A stretch of 33,446 nucleotides of DNA, taken from assembly GCA_013151865.1 (NCBI GenBank), contig JAADHN010000089.1:104353-137798 (forward strand), in the 5' to 3' direction. The translations under genes were made by a program, and so were the position numbers. Source of the stretch: Kiritimatiellota bacterium. Lineage in GTDB: Bacteria > Verrucomicrobiota > Lentisphaeria > Oligosphaerales > JAADHN01. This document shows, piece after piece, positions 9,787 through 18,020 of the stretch; within the stretch, counting starts at the first letter, position 1; every line of letters begins with the position of its first letter. The notes beneath the pieces were generated by a model. It ran no database searches. It was not told the origin of the DNA and was given only the letters and a program-made list of their open reading frames with translations.

Positions 9787-10143
9787 TCAGCCGGCCGCGG
9801 CGCGACGACACGGGAAGAGGAATCCGATTCTGCGGCAGCAGGCCGCGGCAATCCAGCTTCCCCGGCCATATCTCCGGACCGGAACGTTGGTTTGCTGTCG
9901 CGAGTCCAGGCGGTGTCCACTCCAAACGCCGTCGCGGAAAAACTGCATGCCCCCCCCGCGGGCAGGAGCCGTGTCGAGGCCCGCCGGTCCGTCCCAATGC
10001 TTGGCGCCCCGGATGGCCTGGAAGACGATAGGGCCCCGATCGACCGAAGCGCTGCGAGCATCGCCGAACCAACCTCCCGTGCAAGGCGAAACATCCGCCT
10101 GAATCGACTTCGCCCCAAGAACGGACTGAAGCGCCGCGACGCG
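9787..10143 (-). pseudogene. possible severed C-terminal part of the 92-residue coiled-coil gene
   Basis: Reading on the minus strand in the same frame as the upstream gene, 118 sense codons follow its TGA (10144-10146) before the next stop at 9787-9789. The conceptual peptide begins RVAALQSVLGAK and contains GPIVFQAIRGAKHWDG and GGGMQFFRDGVWSG, which look like protein with balanced composition and mostly G/C third bases. After about position 9910 the translation becomes Arg/Cys rich, so the frame may be lost there. This is compatible with a nonsense mutation (CGA or TGG to TGA) plus decay, with a chance open frame in GC-rich DNA, or less likely with recoding of TGA. No family was recognised. 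Confidence 0.3.
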
Positions 10144-10422
10144 TCACTTTCCGGTTTCGAGTTTGGCGATGATCCTGGCATTCCCGGCCTTGACCCTACG
10201 GTAGTTGGCAAGTTCCGCGTTCTTCTGCTTGATTTGCGCCTCCAGCGCCTCGACCCTGGCCCGGAGCCTTTTGGTTTTCGCCTGGACCTGACGGGATTCC
10301 TCGTACGCCTTCCGAGCGGACCGTTTCCCTGTGGGGTCGGCCGAAAAAACACGCGGCGCCGACGTCCCCCCGGCCAGGAGCATCAAACCGGCGAGCAGCC
10401 CCAATGTCCTTTCCCGTCTCAT
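10144..10422 (-). CDS. small secreted coiled-coil protein (possibly truncated)
   Basis: Protein of 92 residues. Residues 1 to about 28 are a signal peptide or lipoprotein-like leader (RRERT, then hydrophobic LGLLAGLMLLAGG). Residues about 38-88 are charged and helical with heptad spacing (SRQVQAKTKRLRARVEALEA), a predicted coiled coil. The segment closely resembles one inside the neighbouring GH2 enzyme (SRVQARAERLQAILDKKSAEL, shown in part there). ATG at 10422 has AGGAG upstream on the minus strand, and the gene starts 24 nt after the GH2 stop, so the two are probably co-transcribed. It may work with the GH2 enzyme in the envelope. It may be the severed N-terminus of a longer protein, because the frame stays open after the TGA. 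No enzymatic function can be assigned. Confidence 0.6.
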   Translation of the reverse strand: MRRERTLGLLAGLMLLAGGTSAPRVFSADPTGKRSARKAYEESRQVQAKTKRLRARVEALEAQIKQKNAELANYRRVKAGNARIIAKLETGK

Positions 10423-10446
10423 GGCTCTTTCTCCTGTGACAAGAGA

Positions 10447-13400
10447 CTATTCGATCTCAATTTCGACCCGTTTCAGGTAATCGAACCCCGGGCTTGGCGG
10501 GTCGTTCGGGACTTCGTCGACCGTGACCGTCTTCTCCACGCCGCCGACGCGGATCCGATATTTCCCCGACCGCCAAAGAAGGAACCACGCCGCACCGTTG
10601 CTGTCGGCCATCACCCCGACCGGCGGAACAGCCTGCCCCTCCGCCGGAGTGAGAAACGCCTGCGCAAATGGCGCCGGTTCCCCGTGCTTCACCACTCGCA
10701 CAAGCAACTCGGGCGCCCGGGTTCTCTTCAAGGGCGGCATGGGAGTGAGCGAATCACGGTAGGCGTCGTTCACGGCGTTCCGCAAATGTGTAGGCGCTTT
10801 CGGGTCGAACCAGTTGATGGAGCGTTCGCCGTGAATGCCGGCCGTGTTTCGGGCGAATTCCCGCTTGTAGCCCGGCCCGGACATGCTGGGCCAGGCCACG
10901 GGGATATAGGGATAGCGCGGCATGGATTTGACGATGCCGTCGGCCTTGTATTCGGCAATCATTTCCGGCGTGATGCGCCAAGGCCCGCACCCCTCCTTGT
11001 CCAGCTGTATGAAGCCGTCCAGCGACAGCCCCATATAGATGGCGCCGGGAATCTCCAGGTCGCGGTAGAGTGAGGCGACTCGGCGGACGGTCCTTGCTTT
11101 GGCCGTAACTTGAGACGGTGTCGCGCCGACCCAGCCGTTCCAGGCGCCGTAGGAGTGGTACAGGGTCTCACCGAAAAGCACTGGACGCCCGTCGTACACC
11201 GTCTCCCAATCCCGAACAAACTCGTCGATGCGAAAGTCGGGGTAGTGGTAGTTGGCGGTATCGCAAGGCGGGTCCTCTTGCCACTTGCCGGTGTGTCCCC
11301 AAGTACCCTCATCACCGTCGCGGGTGAGCACACGAGTGGGATCGAGGCGCTTGACATACTTCTCGTAGTAAGCGCCGAGCCGGTCGTTGCGGATGTTCGC
11401 CGCAAGCTTCTCCGGCGTGTCCCAGGCTTGGGTGAAAATCTCATTGTCCGTGGAATAGATCACCACACTCGGGTGGTTGCGCATCATTCTCACCCAACGG
11501 CCATAATTCTTCAGGTTCTCGTAGTGCATTTCACTCGCGAGCCACTCTTCTTCCGAAACATACGCCTCTCGTTCCAGTTCGCCGAGCTTCTTCATCCCCC
11601 GGGGACGCAGCACGGGATACATCTGCGCGCAGACCAGCATACCGAGTTCGTCCGCAACCCGGGGCAGTTCCAGACAAGGGTACCCGAACGCGCCCTGGTG
11701 GTTGCGAATGAGGTTTATTCCGTCGCGCCGCAGAAGCGGGAAGATCACCTCGAGCTGGCGGCGCACATTCTGCTTGAAGTGGCCGATGTCGCCCTGGATG
11801 AAGATGCGCTTACCGTTCAGGTAGAAGTGAAGCCCCTCGATCCAGAACTCGCGGAAGCCGAAACGAGTGAACTGCCGGTCCACCAATTCCCCCCCCGCCA
11901 GAATGTCCGTTACGAGGGTGTACAGGATCGGCTCGCCGTATTTGCCGCCGATTCCCCAAAACCGGGGATTCGTCCAAGGCCGCGACATGCGCACCTCGAC
12001 CGGTGTGTCCGGCGGCAACGAGTATCTCTTCCGGCCGAGACGAAGCCGTACCCGGCCGTCCAGCACACAGTATTGGCGGACCTCGATATCCCGGGTCGTT
12101 CTCATCCGGTTGACCAGCCAGGCCTTGGTCTTGATCCGTGCGTTTCGGTAACTCGTAATGGCCCACACATCCGTGACTGCGACTCCCGGGGTCGCTTCCA
12201 GGAAGACATCCCCCATGATCCCCCACGTACTGTCAAGCCCGAGCGGCCTGCCGTTGAAATGATCGAATCCGTAATTCCGTGCCGACCCCACATATACATC
12301 CAGTTGGTTTTCACCCCGCTTCACATCTTTCAGCGGGATGCGGATTACCCCCACCCAACCGAAACGCTCGCCGCAGAATGTCCCGTTGAAATAGACGCGT
12401 ACCTTGGTGTTCGCATTGTCGATCCGCAAAGTCAAGACCCGTTTCTCCCATCCATCCGGCATTCGAAAAAGAAGCCGATACCACACGCCCTGCGACAAAC
12501 GCGCGTCGGGCAACACGTAATCTCCCCCGCACGGCATGGTTTCGCTCGGCCCGTAGAACTTGTCGTTCTTGCGGGGGCCCCGGCCCCGGACCGGGTAGGA
12601 TCGGGAGCGGAAGTACGCCTGCAGGCATTCGATGGGCACACGAGTACGGACCCACCCCGTGTCCGGAGGAGTCTCCTCGTCGAATCCGGGGCCCCCGACC
12701 TGCCGCCTCGCCGCCGCAATCGCCCACTTGTCGCCGTTGAGACAGAGACCGGCGCGCGCGGTCCGTGCCGGCTCGAACGGTTCGTCGATCGACCGACCGG
12801 CTTTGCCGTACTTTTCCGCCAACGCGGTACGCCGGCGGGCATAGATATCCTCGATCCGAATGTACTGTGCCGCAATATCCTCACGCAACGCGTTCAGCTC
12901 AGCGCTTTTCTTGTCGAGTATAGCCTGAAGCCTCTCTGCACGCGCCTGGACCCGGGACGCTTCCTTGAGCGCCTGGCCGAGTTTCTCGTGTACCGCCTTG
13001 GGATCGAGGATCGTGATCGTTTTCGTCAAGTGTCCGAGGGATGTTCCCGTAGTCCGATCCTTCACCACGGCCGCGATGGTCACTCGCCCTGCCTGCTCGC
13101 ACTCAATATCGCGTTCGAGAAGGACCGCCTTCTCCGGCCTCAGATCCACGACCATCTGCTCGCGGTGGAGCAAACTGCCGCCGGAATCGGTGACCCGCAA
13201 CTCCACACCCGCTTTTGTCCTTACGGCGCGACCCAATCCGATGCTGAGCACATGCCTGCCCGGGAAATAGGGCGGCTTGCCCGTCAGCGCCATCCCGGCA
13301 AACGTGTCGCCATCAATGACGTCCACGCGTTCGAGGTTGCGACATTCCCGGGCAAACTTCGCTTTGGGATTGTCGAGAACGACCTTCAGATTCGTGCACG

Positions 13401-14070
13401 GCCGTCCCCGGGTGTCCGTAACCGCCAGACAGAAGGCATGTCCATAGCGCCGGTCCACAATCTTGAGCAGGACCAGGTTCGTGCCTTTCTTGAGTTCGAC
13501 CGTGTGGATGTTCGCGTTCGGCTGAACCGCCCGACAGATTGAAAGCCCCCCGATGTAAACGTGATTCACCCATAGTTTGTAGCCGTCGTCGCTTCCGATC
13601 CGGAACTGCACTTTCTGCGACCTCGGAGAGACGAGGTAGCAGGCTGCGTAGGCCACTACGTTGTCTTTCGTCTCCTGGAAAAGACCGTCCAGATCGATGA
13701 TCGGCGCAGCCCGCTTGCCCGGTTCCACCCAGTGGAACTCCTTCCACTCGATGTCGTAAACCTTGGTCTTCGTGAACCCCCATGCGTTGGTGGATCCGAT
13801 GCCGGCAATCAATTTCGACCGGTCCGCTTCAAACACGGCGCGGTCTTGCATGCCGGCGTACGGCTCGACCGCCGTCTCGCCGCCGAGGTTCTTCAATAGA
13901 TCGTCGGTGAACCCCCGCGGCCTGGGTTCGGCCGCATAGCTCGGATACGCACCGATAACCAACCAATCCCGAATAAAGCCCTCCCGGTCCGGCCGGTACG
14001 TGCCGGCACGCGCTTCCACCACCGCGAACAGCAGCGCCGATGCGAACAATAGTTTTCTGATCTCTGCCAT
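10447..14070 (-). CDS. secreted glycoside hydrolase family 2 enzyme with N-terminal PA14-like module and coiled coil
   Basis: Exo-acting beta-glycosidase (galactosidase, glucuronidase or mannosidase type), 1207 residues. A signal peptide (KLLFASALLFAVVEARAG) is followed by an N-terminal module with a PA14 or sugar-binding look (RIGSDDGYKLWVNHVYIGG, about residues 150-205). A coiled coil occupies about 360-415, the GH2 sugar-binding jelly roll about 430-600, an Ig-like domain follows, and the TIM barrel lies at about 760-1040. Predicted acid/base is E877 in STDNEIF and predicted nucleophile is E968 in PVLFGETLYH, both at the expected GH2 positions. An Ig-like tail ends the protein. ATG at 14070 was chosen for its AAGGAG (14075-14080) and signal peptide; an upstream ATG adds only Arg-rich sequence. 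The coiled coil inside a GH2 protein is unusual. Exact substrate unknown. Confidence 0.88.
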   Translation of the reverse strand: MAEIRKLLFASALLFAVVEARAGTYRPDREGFIRDWLVIGAYPSYAAEPRPRGFTDDLLKNLGGETAVEPYAGMQDRAVFEADRSKLIAGIGSTNAWGFTKTKVYDIEWKEFHWVEPGKRAAPIIDLDGLFQETKDNVVAYAACYLVSPRSQKVQFRIGSDDGYKLWVNHVYIGGLSICRAVQPNANIHTVELKKGTNLVLLKIVDRRYGHAFCLAVTDTRGRPCTNLKVVLDNPKAKFARECRNLERVDVIDGDTFAGMALTGKPPYFPGRHVLSIGLGRAVRTKAGVELRVTDSGGSLLHREQMVVDLRPEKAVLLERDIECEQAGRVTIAAVVKDRTTGTSLGHLTKTITILDPKAVHEKLGQALKEASRVQARAERLQAILDKKSAELNALREDIAAQYIRIEDIYARRRTALAEKYGKAGRSIDEPFEPARTARAGLCLNGDKWAIAAARRQVGGPGFDEETPPDTGWVRTRVPIECLQAYFRSRSYPVRGRGPRKNDKFYGPSETMPCGGDYVLPDARLSQGVWYRLLFRMPDGWEKRVLTLRIDNANTKVRVYFNGTFCGERFGWVGVIRIPLKDVKRGENQLDVYVGSARNYGFDHFNGRPLGLDSTWGIMGDVFLEATPGVAVTDVWAITSYRNARIKTKAWLVNRMRTTRDIEVRQYCVLDGRVRLRLGRKRYSLPPDTPVEVRMSRPWTNPRFWGIGGKYGEPILYTLVTDILAGGELVDRQFTRFGFREFWIEGLHFYLNGKRIFIQGDIGHFKQNVRRQLEVIFPLLRRDGINLIRNHQGAFGYPCLELPRVADELGMLVCAQMYPVLRPRGMKKLGELEREAYVSEEEWLASEMHYENLKNYGRWVRMMRNHPSVVIYSTDNEIFTQAWDTPEKLAANIRNDRLGAYYEKYVKRLDPTRVLTRDGDEGTWGHTGKWQEDPPCDTANYHYPDFRIDEFVRDWETVYDGRPVLFGETLYHSYGAWNGWVGATPSQVTAKARTVRRVASLYRDLEIPGAIYMGLSLDGFIQLDKEGCGPWRITPEMIAEYKADGIVKSMPRYPYIPVAWPSMSGPGYKREFARNTAGIHGERSINWFDPKAPTHLRNAVNDAYRDSLTPMPPLKRTRAPELLVRVVKHGEPAPFAQAFLTPAEGQAVPPVGVMADSNGAAWFLLWRSGKYRIRVGGVEKTVTVDEVPNDPPSPGFDYLKRVEIEIE

Positions 14071-14270
14071 GTCACTCCTTCCTCGATCAGTGGCGCTGAA
14101 AACACGCCGAACCTGTGCGGCCTTCCGCCTCGCAGTCGGGCGCCGCAAACACCCGGCATTCTCCCTGCCCTAGTCTTGCCAAATCTATTTGTCCGACCTG
14201 CTCAACCCGTCCCACGAACGCGGCCAAGGCAGTGTAGCGCATCGCCGGCAACACGGCAAGGCAGCCGACC

Positions 14271-14302
14271 CGTGCCGGAGTTACGTTCGGTTCCCCGGCA
14301 CG
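14271..14302. promoter_or_regulatory. inverted repeat, 8-bp arms
   Basis: Arms CGTGCCGG (14271-14278) and CCGGCACG (14295-14302) are perfect complements separated by 16 nt. It may be an operator or a transcript hairpin in the divergent spacer. Confidence 0.35.
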
Positions 14303-14387
14303 ACTCGGCGCCGCCGCAGGCAGATTCAGGGCCCCATAACCCCGGTGCCGTCTCGAATGCGAAAAACGGGCTATATTTCGGGGTCGA

Positions 14388-14409
14388 CTCGATGCAATAT
14401 CGTATCGAG
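14388..14409. promoter_or_regulatory. operator-like palindrome next to AT-rich element
   Basis: Arms CTCGAT (14388-14393) and ATCGAG (14404-14409) with a 10-nt spacer GCAATATCGT. The 22-bp size and the position just downstream of CTATATT (14371-14377) suit a binding site for a dimeric repressor such as a LacI or GntR type protein, but no regulator gene is in the window. Confidence 0.35.
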
Positions 14410-14572
14410 CGCGTCCGGACCGACTTCACGACCTCGACCTGCTTCGGACGTTCTCCGGCCTGCAACCCGACTGCTCAGCCACTCCCACGGGGCTGGCGGC
14501 CGGGCGACGGGTCGCGGACGACTCGGTACTTCTGCCCTCCCGGAATGCCGTCCGAGGGGGCAGGCGTTTTGA

Positions 14573-14593
14573 CCGGAATCGCAGCGATTCCGG
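14573..14593 (+). promoter_or_regulatory. leader hairpin upstream of the third sulfatase
   Basis: Perfect 9-bp arms CCGGAATCG (14573-14581) and CGATTCCGG (14585-14593) around CAG. It lies 89 nt before the sulfatase start, inside its probable leader. It lacks a following T-run, so a terminator is unlikely. Confidence 0.4.
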
Positions 14594-14681
14594 AGACGAT
14601 CCCGGGGGCGGCGCCGTCCGCTCCGGATGCGGGCGCGCCCTCCAAAGGCTGGTCCGCCCCAGCAGGAGATCCCGGCAGAAC

Positions 14682-16100
14682 ATGAACACTGCACTCCGAC
14701 GTTCCACGACTCCCGCCCAAGCCTCGACGGGGCAGCCTCCGCCCAACATCGTTTTCATCCTCGCCGACGACCTGGGGTGGGCCGATACCGGCTGCTACGG
14801 CGCCGACCTCCACGAAACCCCGAATATCGACCGCCTCGCACGTGAAGGCCTGCGATTCACCGACGCGTACGCTGCCGCGCCGGTCTGCTCCCCCACGAGG
14901 GCCTCCATCCTCACCGGCCGGCACCCTGCCCGGCTAAACATGACCATCTGGTCCGAAGCGGCCGAACACCCGCCGCGAAACCGCAGGCTCATCCCCCCGA
15001 TCACCCGGAGCGGCCTGCCCCTCGAGCAAGTCACTTACGCCGATGTGCTCCGACAGCGCTATTTCATGGCCCATGTCGGAAAATGGCACCTCGGCGACGC
15101 CTCGCATTATCCCGAAGCCCAAGGCTTCGACCTGAATATCGGTGGGACTCATTGGGGCTGCCCTGTGACGTATTTCTATCCGTACAAGGGGGCCTTCAAT
15201 TCAGAAGAGTTCCGGTACATTCCCGACCTCGAATCCGGAAACGAATCCGAGAACGCTTATCTCACCGACCGACTCACCGACGAAGCCCTGCGACTCATGG
15301 GGACCGTTCGCGACCGCCCCTTTTTCATCAATCTCTGCTACTACACCGTGCACACGCCGATCCAGGGAAAACCCGACTGGGTCGACCACTACCGAAAGCG
15401 ATCCCGGCCGGACCTGCATCACCGCAACGTCGGATACGCGGCGATGGTGGCGAGCCTGGACGAAAACGTCGGGCGCATCCTCCAACGCCTGGACGAACTC
15501 GGAATCGACGACAACACCGTCGTCTTCTTTTTCTCGGACAACGGCGGCTACGTGGGACGATATGCCGGGGAAACGGTCACGGACAACTTTCCGCTGCGTT
15601 CCGGGAAAGGGGCCCTCTACGAAGGCGGCATCCGCGAACCGCTGATCGTACGGTGGCCGGGACGGATTCCGGCAGGCGCCGTCTGCTGCACCCCGGTCGT
15701 CAGCACGGACTTTTTCCCGACCTTCCTCGATCTGGCCGGACTGGGTCGGGACCCCCGCCGGGAGGAAGCAGCGGACGGGCTCAGCCTGAGCCCGCTGTTG
15801 CGGACTCCGCAAACGAAACTCGACCGCGACGCCCTGTATTGGCATTACCCGCACTACTACGAGACCACCGCCCCCGTAAGCGCCGTCCGGCGGGACGCTT
15901 GGAAATTGCTCGAGTACTTCGAAGACGGCCACATCGAACTCTACCACGTCTCGGAAGATATTTCCGAGCAGCACGACATGGCCGATTCGGAGCCGCAGAT
16001 CGCCGCTGAACTGCGACAAATGCTTCAGGACTGGCGCCGGGCTGTGGGGGCACGTTTACCGAGCCCGAACCCGGACTTCACGCCGGATCGCAAAAAGTAG
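14682..16100 (+). CDS. sulfatase (canonical CxPxR, arylsulfatase-type), no signal peptide
   Basis: Formylglycine-dependent sulfatase of 472 residues, a normal length for the S1 family. Metal Asp pair D29-D30 is in FILADDLGWAD. The signature loop C69-S-P-T-R73 followed by ASILTG is the canonical FGly motif. GKWHLG, VHTPIQGK, FSDNGG and RSGKG supply the remaining active-site Lys, His, Asp/Asn and Lys. The C-terminal part EGGIREPLIVRWPG is typical of arylsulfatase-like exo-enzymes acting on sulfated glycans. ATG at 14682 has AGGAG at 14664-14668, a somewhat long 13-nt spacing. The first 20 residues are polar and Pro/Ser rich, so export by Sec is not supported. A single gene, divergent from the GH2 gene and converging on the GT4 gene. 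No maturase gene is in the window. Confidence 0.93.
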   Translation: MNTALRRSTTPAQASTGQPPPNIVFILADDLGWADTGCYGADLHETPNIDRLAREGLRFTDAYAAAPVCSPTRASILTGRHPARLNMTIWSEAAEHPPRNRRLIPPITRSGLPLEQVTYADVLRQRYFMAHVGKWHLGDASHYPEAQGFDLNIGGTHWGCPVTYFYPYKGAFNSEEFRYIPDLESGNESENAYLTDRLTDEALRLMGTVRDRPFFINLCYYTVHTPIQGKPDWVDHYRKRSRPDLHHRNVGYAAMVASLDENVGRILQRLDELGIDDNTVVFFFSDNGGYVGRYAGETVTDNFPLRSGKGALYEGGIREPLIVRWPGRIPAGAVCCTPVVSTDFFPTFLDLAGLGRDPRREEAADGLSLSPLLRTPQTKLDRDALYWHYPHYYETTAPVSAVRRDAWKLLEYFEDGHIELYHVSEDISEQHDMADSEPQIAAELRQMLQDWRRAVGARLPSPNPDFTPDRKK

Positions 16101-16480
16101 CCTCGGACGGCGGAACCCGGGGGTCGTTCCGGCTCGCGATCCGCTCGGTTCTCCAGGTGGTGGCTGTGCTGTGGGAATCGGGACCGCGCGTTTGCCCGGT
16201 CGGAACACGAATCAAGGCGACAACCGAATTTACCCGGTCCGCCGGGGACCACGAACCAACGCGGTGTCCGGTTTTGCTCGGCAGGGGGACATTGAAAAAA
16301 GTTCGACGGCGAGGCCCGCCATCGGGACTACCGACGGAATCGACATGCGGCCCACAGGGGCACATGAGGCGACCGGGCACGCAGACCGGCGCCGTGCGGC
16401 CGGCGAATCGAGCCCCAAGGGGCGCACGAACGCCGCAACATCAATTGCGGCCCGCGCGCGTAGGCGCCCACAAACCACCC
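16101..16480. other. 380-bp convergent spacer
   Basis: Between the ends of the sulfatase (plus) and the GT4 gene (minus). One hairpin-forming repeat lies at 16111-16131. Otherwise no gene-like sequence or promoter was recognised. Confidence 0.6.
16111..16131 (+). terminator. possible hairpin after the sulfatase gene
   Basis: Arms CGGAAC (16111-16116) and GTTCCG (16126-16131) with a 9-nt loop, starting 11 nt after the sulfatase stop. No T-run follows, so this is at best a weak or Rho-assisted terminator. Confidence 0.3.
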
Positions 16481-17626
16481 TCAGCCCCGAGCAATCAAGG
16501 TCTGGTACAAGGCCGTGATGTCGGCGGCTGTTTTTTCGATGGCAAAGTCTCCGGCACGCGCGCGCGCCGCCACCGCAACTGCGGTCGGGTCGATCTCGCC
16601 GAGGAAATGCTGGATTCCCATGGCAAGCGATCCCGGCACCGAGTCGCAAATCCGCCCCGCCAATGATTCGGCGAGGACCTCTTCCGGTCCGCTCCCCCCG
16701 ACGGCCACAACCGGCTTCCCCAATGCCAGGGCCTCGACAACCGTGCGGCCAAACGGTTCGTCCGGCGCTGCGGAAACAACCGCATCGGCGGCGGCAATCC
16801 AGGGCAGCGCGTCCTGGACGTCTGTGGCAAAGTGAAAAATCCCGGTCCCGTCCGGAGCACGGCCCAACTCCTGCAGTTCCGCGAGGTACCCTTGGGAGTC
16901 GGCCGCCACCGGTCTCCCGACGACAACCCCACGGAACCGGGGCAGACGTTCATACAGGATCCGGCCCGCTTTGAGAAAGAGATCGTGACGCTTCCAACGC
17001 ACCAAGTCGGCCACCAGAACCGCCGTTCGATGCTCCGGCGCCCAAGGCCATGCTTTGGTCGGAACGCTGGACGCGATGGCCTTGAGGTCGAACCCGTTCG
17101 GAATCACCCGGAGCAAGCCACGGTATCGAACTGTTGAACGCAGATGGCGCGCCACGGTTTCGGACACCGCAACGACCGCCGCAACCCGCGCTGCGATCCA
17201 GAGCGTCACCGCCACAGGCTCACGGAGGTCCCGCGCGTGCAACACCACGGGAGGGCGGTTGCAAGTGTCGGAAGCCTGAACCGCCAGTGCCGACCGAATC
17301 CCGTTGGCGTGGATGAAATCCGGGCGGTGCGTGTGAATGACTCGGCGCATGACACGCGTGATACGGCCGCGGTCGGACAAAAAATTCAGGAGGCCCCGTA
17401 GGTTCCGCTGCCAATGCCGGGCCGGAAGGTGCGCGCTGGGCACACCGAGCCCTTCTGCACGTTCGAGAAGTCCGCCGGGCGTATCGTCCGCCGCGACAAG
17501 GACCGGGCGGACGGCATCGCGATTCCGCAATGCCGTTATCAGGTCGAGCAGGCTACGCTGCCCGCCGCCGAACCACGGGCCGGCGTCAACAAAGAGGACC
17601 GTCAGCTTTCCCGCAATCTTTTTCAT
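16481..17626 (-). CDS. glycosyltransferase family 4 (GT-B)
   Basis: Retaining glycosyltransferase of 381 residues that transfers a sugar from a nucleotide sugar, probably in cell-surface polysaccharide or LPS synthesis. The N-terminal half has the GT-B glycine-rich loop (GPWFGGGQRSL) and IHTHRPDFIHANG. The C-terminal half has VADLVRWKRHDLF and the diagnostic E-x7-E motif in EPFGRTVVEALALGKPVVA followed by a GSGPEEVL donor-binding turn. No signal peptide or membrane segment; it acts at the inner face of the membrane. Start at 17626 (MKKIAGKL) is chosen because the family begins here; no clear Shine-Dalgarno is present, and an 8-bp hairpin lies about 20 nt upstream. It is alone on this strand and is not an obvious partner of the hydrolases around it. 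Confidence 0.9.
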   Translation of the reverse strand: MKKIAGKLTVLFVDAGPWFGGGQRSLLDLITALRNRDAVRPVLVAADDTPGGLLERAEGLGVPSAHLPARHWQRNLRGLLNFLSDRGRITRVMRRVIHTHRPDFIHANGIRSALAVQASDTCNRPPVVLHARDLREPVAVTLWIAARVAAVVAVSETVARHLRSTVRYRGLLRVIPNGFDLKAIASSVPTKAWPWAPEHRTAVLVADLVRWKRHDLFLKAGRILYERLPRFRGVVVGRPVAADSQGYLAELQELGRAPDGTGIFHFATDVQDALPWIAAADAVVSAAPDEPFGRTVVEALALGKPVVAVGGSGPEEVLAESLAGRICDSVPGSLAMGIQHFLGEIDPTAVAVAARARAGDFAIEKTAADITALYQTLIARG

Positions 17627-18020
17627 GGGGGGCGCCCCGCGATGCCGCCCCGCAGCCGTGCGGGGCAACCTCGGGTCGGGACTTCCGCAAAATAGCACCC
17701 ATCCGCACACGTCGCCAGCTCCCCCGAAAATGCGCGCCCCAAGCTCCTGTCACGACCGCTGCCGGTCGCCCCTTGTTCTGAAAACCGGTAACGGACGCCA
17801 AATGCCTCGCGTCGGCGCGCAGACCATCCCGGAACGCACGGTGTAGATTACCCGTCGGCTCCGGCCTGCACTCTGCGCTGGCGGCGGAGACCGGTAGGCG
17901 GACGGTGGGCCACGGCAGTTGTTGCGGAATGCCGCGGAATCGTGCAGACAGTCGCGCAGAGGCTTGGCATTCCCCTTTCCACTCCGGAACACGCGGCGAC
18001 GACCAATCAGGAGAATCGAC
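17627..18020. other. 394-bp divergent spacer between GT4 and TIM-barrel hydrolase genes
   Basis: Contains the leader hairpin of the GT4 gene (17647-17666), and a direct repeat GCGGAAT at 17924-17930 and 17934-17940 upstream of the hydrolase gene. No protein-coding signal was recognised, and no convincing promoter boxes. Confidence 0.55.
17647..17666 (-). promoter_or_regulatory. leader hairpin just upstream of the GT4 start
   Basis: Perfect 8-bp arms GCCCCGCA (17647-17654) and TGCGGGGC (17659-17666) around a 4-nt loop. It ends 20 nt before the GT4 start codon in a gene with no visible ribosome binding site, so it may affect translation initiation. It could equally be part of the GC-rich background. 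Confidence 0.35.

Larger units (their letters stand above)
9539..10143. other. 605-bp spacer, no confident gene
   Basis: Between the stop of the lyase-like gene and the stop of the minus-strand 92-residue gene. It holds the hairpin at 9579-9597 and, on the minus strand from 10143 to 9787, an open continuation of the 92-residue gene beyond its TGA, described as a separate feature. A 70-codon plus-strand frame starting at the ATGA overlap at 9535 has no protein-like composition and was not called. Confidence 0.6.
14071..14681. other. 611-bp divergent spacer between GH2 and sulfatase genes
   Basis: Must contain the promoters of the divergent GH2 (minus) and sulfatase (plus) genes. No convincing protein is encoded; open frames here are Arg/Pro rich. 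It holds three inverted repeats at 14271-14302, 14388-14409 and 14573-14593, listed separately, and a short AT-rich element CTATATTTCG near 14371-14380 that could be a -10 region. No clear -35 box was found. Confidence 0.6.

Noticed and set aside
11110-13542. Long 810-codon plus-strand frame opposite the GH2 gene
   Set aside because: It is antisense to a gene with clear catalytic motifs and has no recognisable domains; GC-rich coding DNA often leaves the opposite strand open.
17924-17940. Shared regulatory motif around CGGAATGCCG upstream of two carbohydrate genes
   Set aside because: A ten-base match near 14530 and 17925, and CGGAATGCC also occurs inside a coding region near 23450, so it may be chance in GC-rich DNA.
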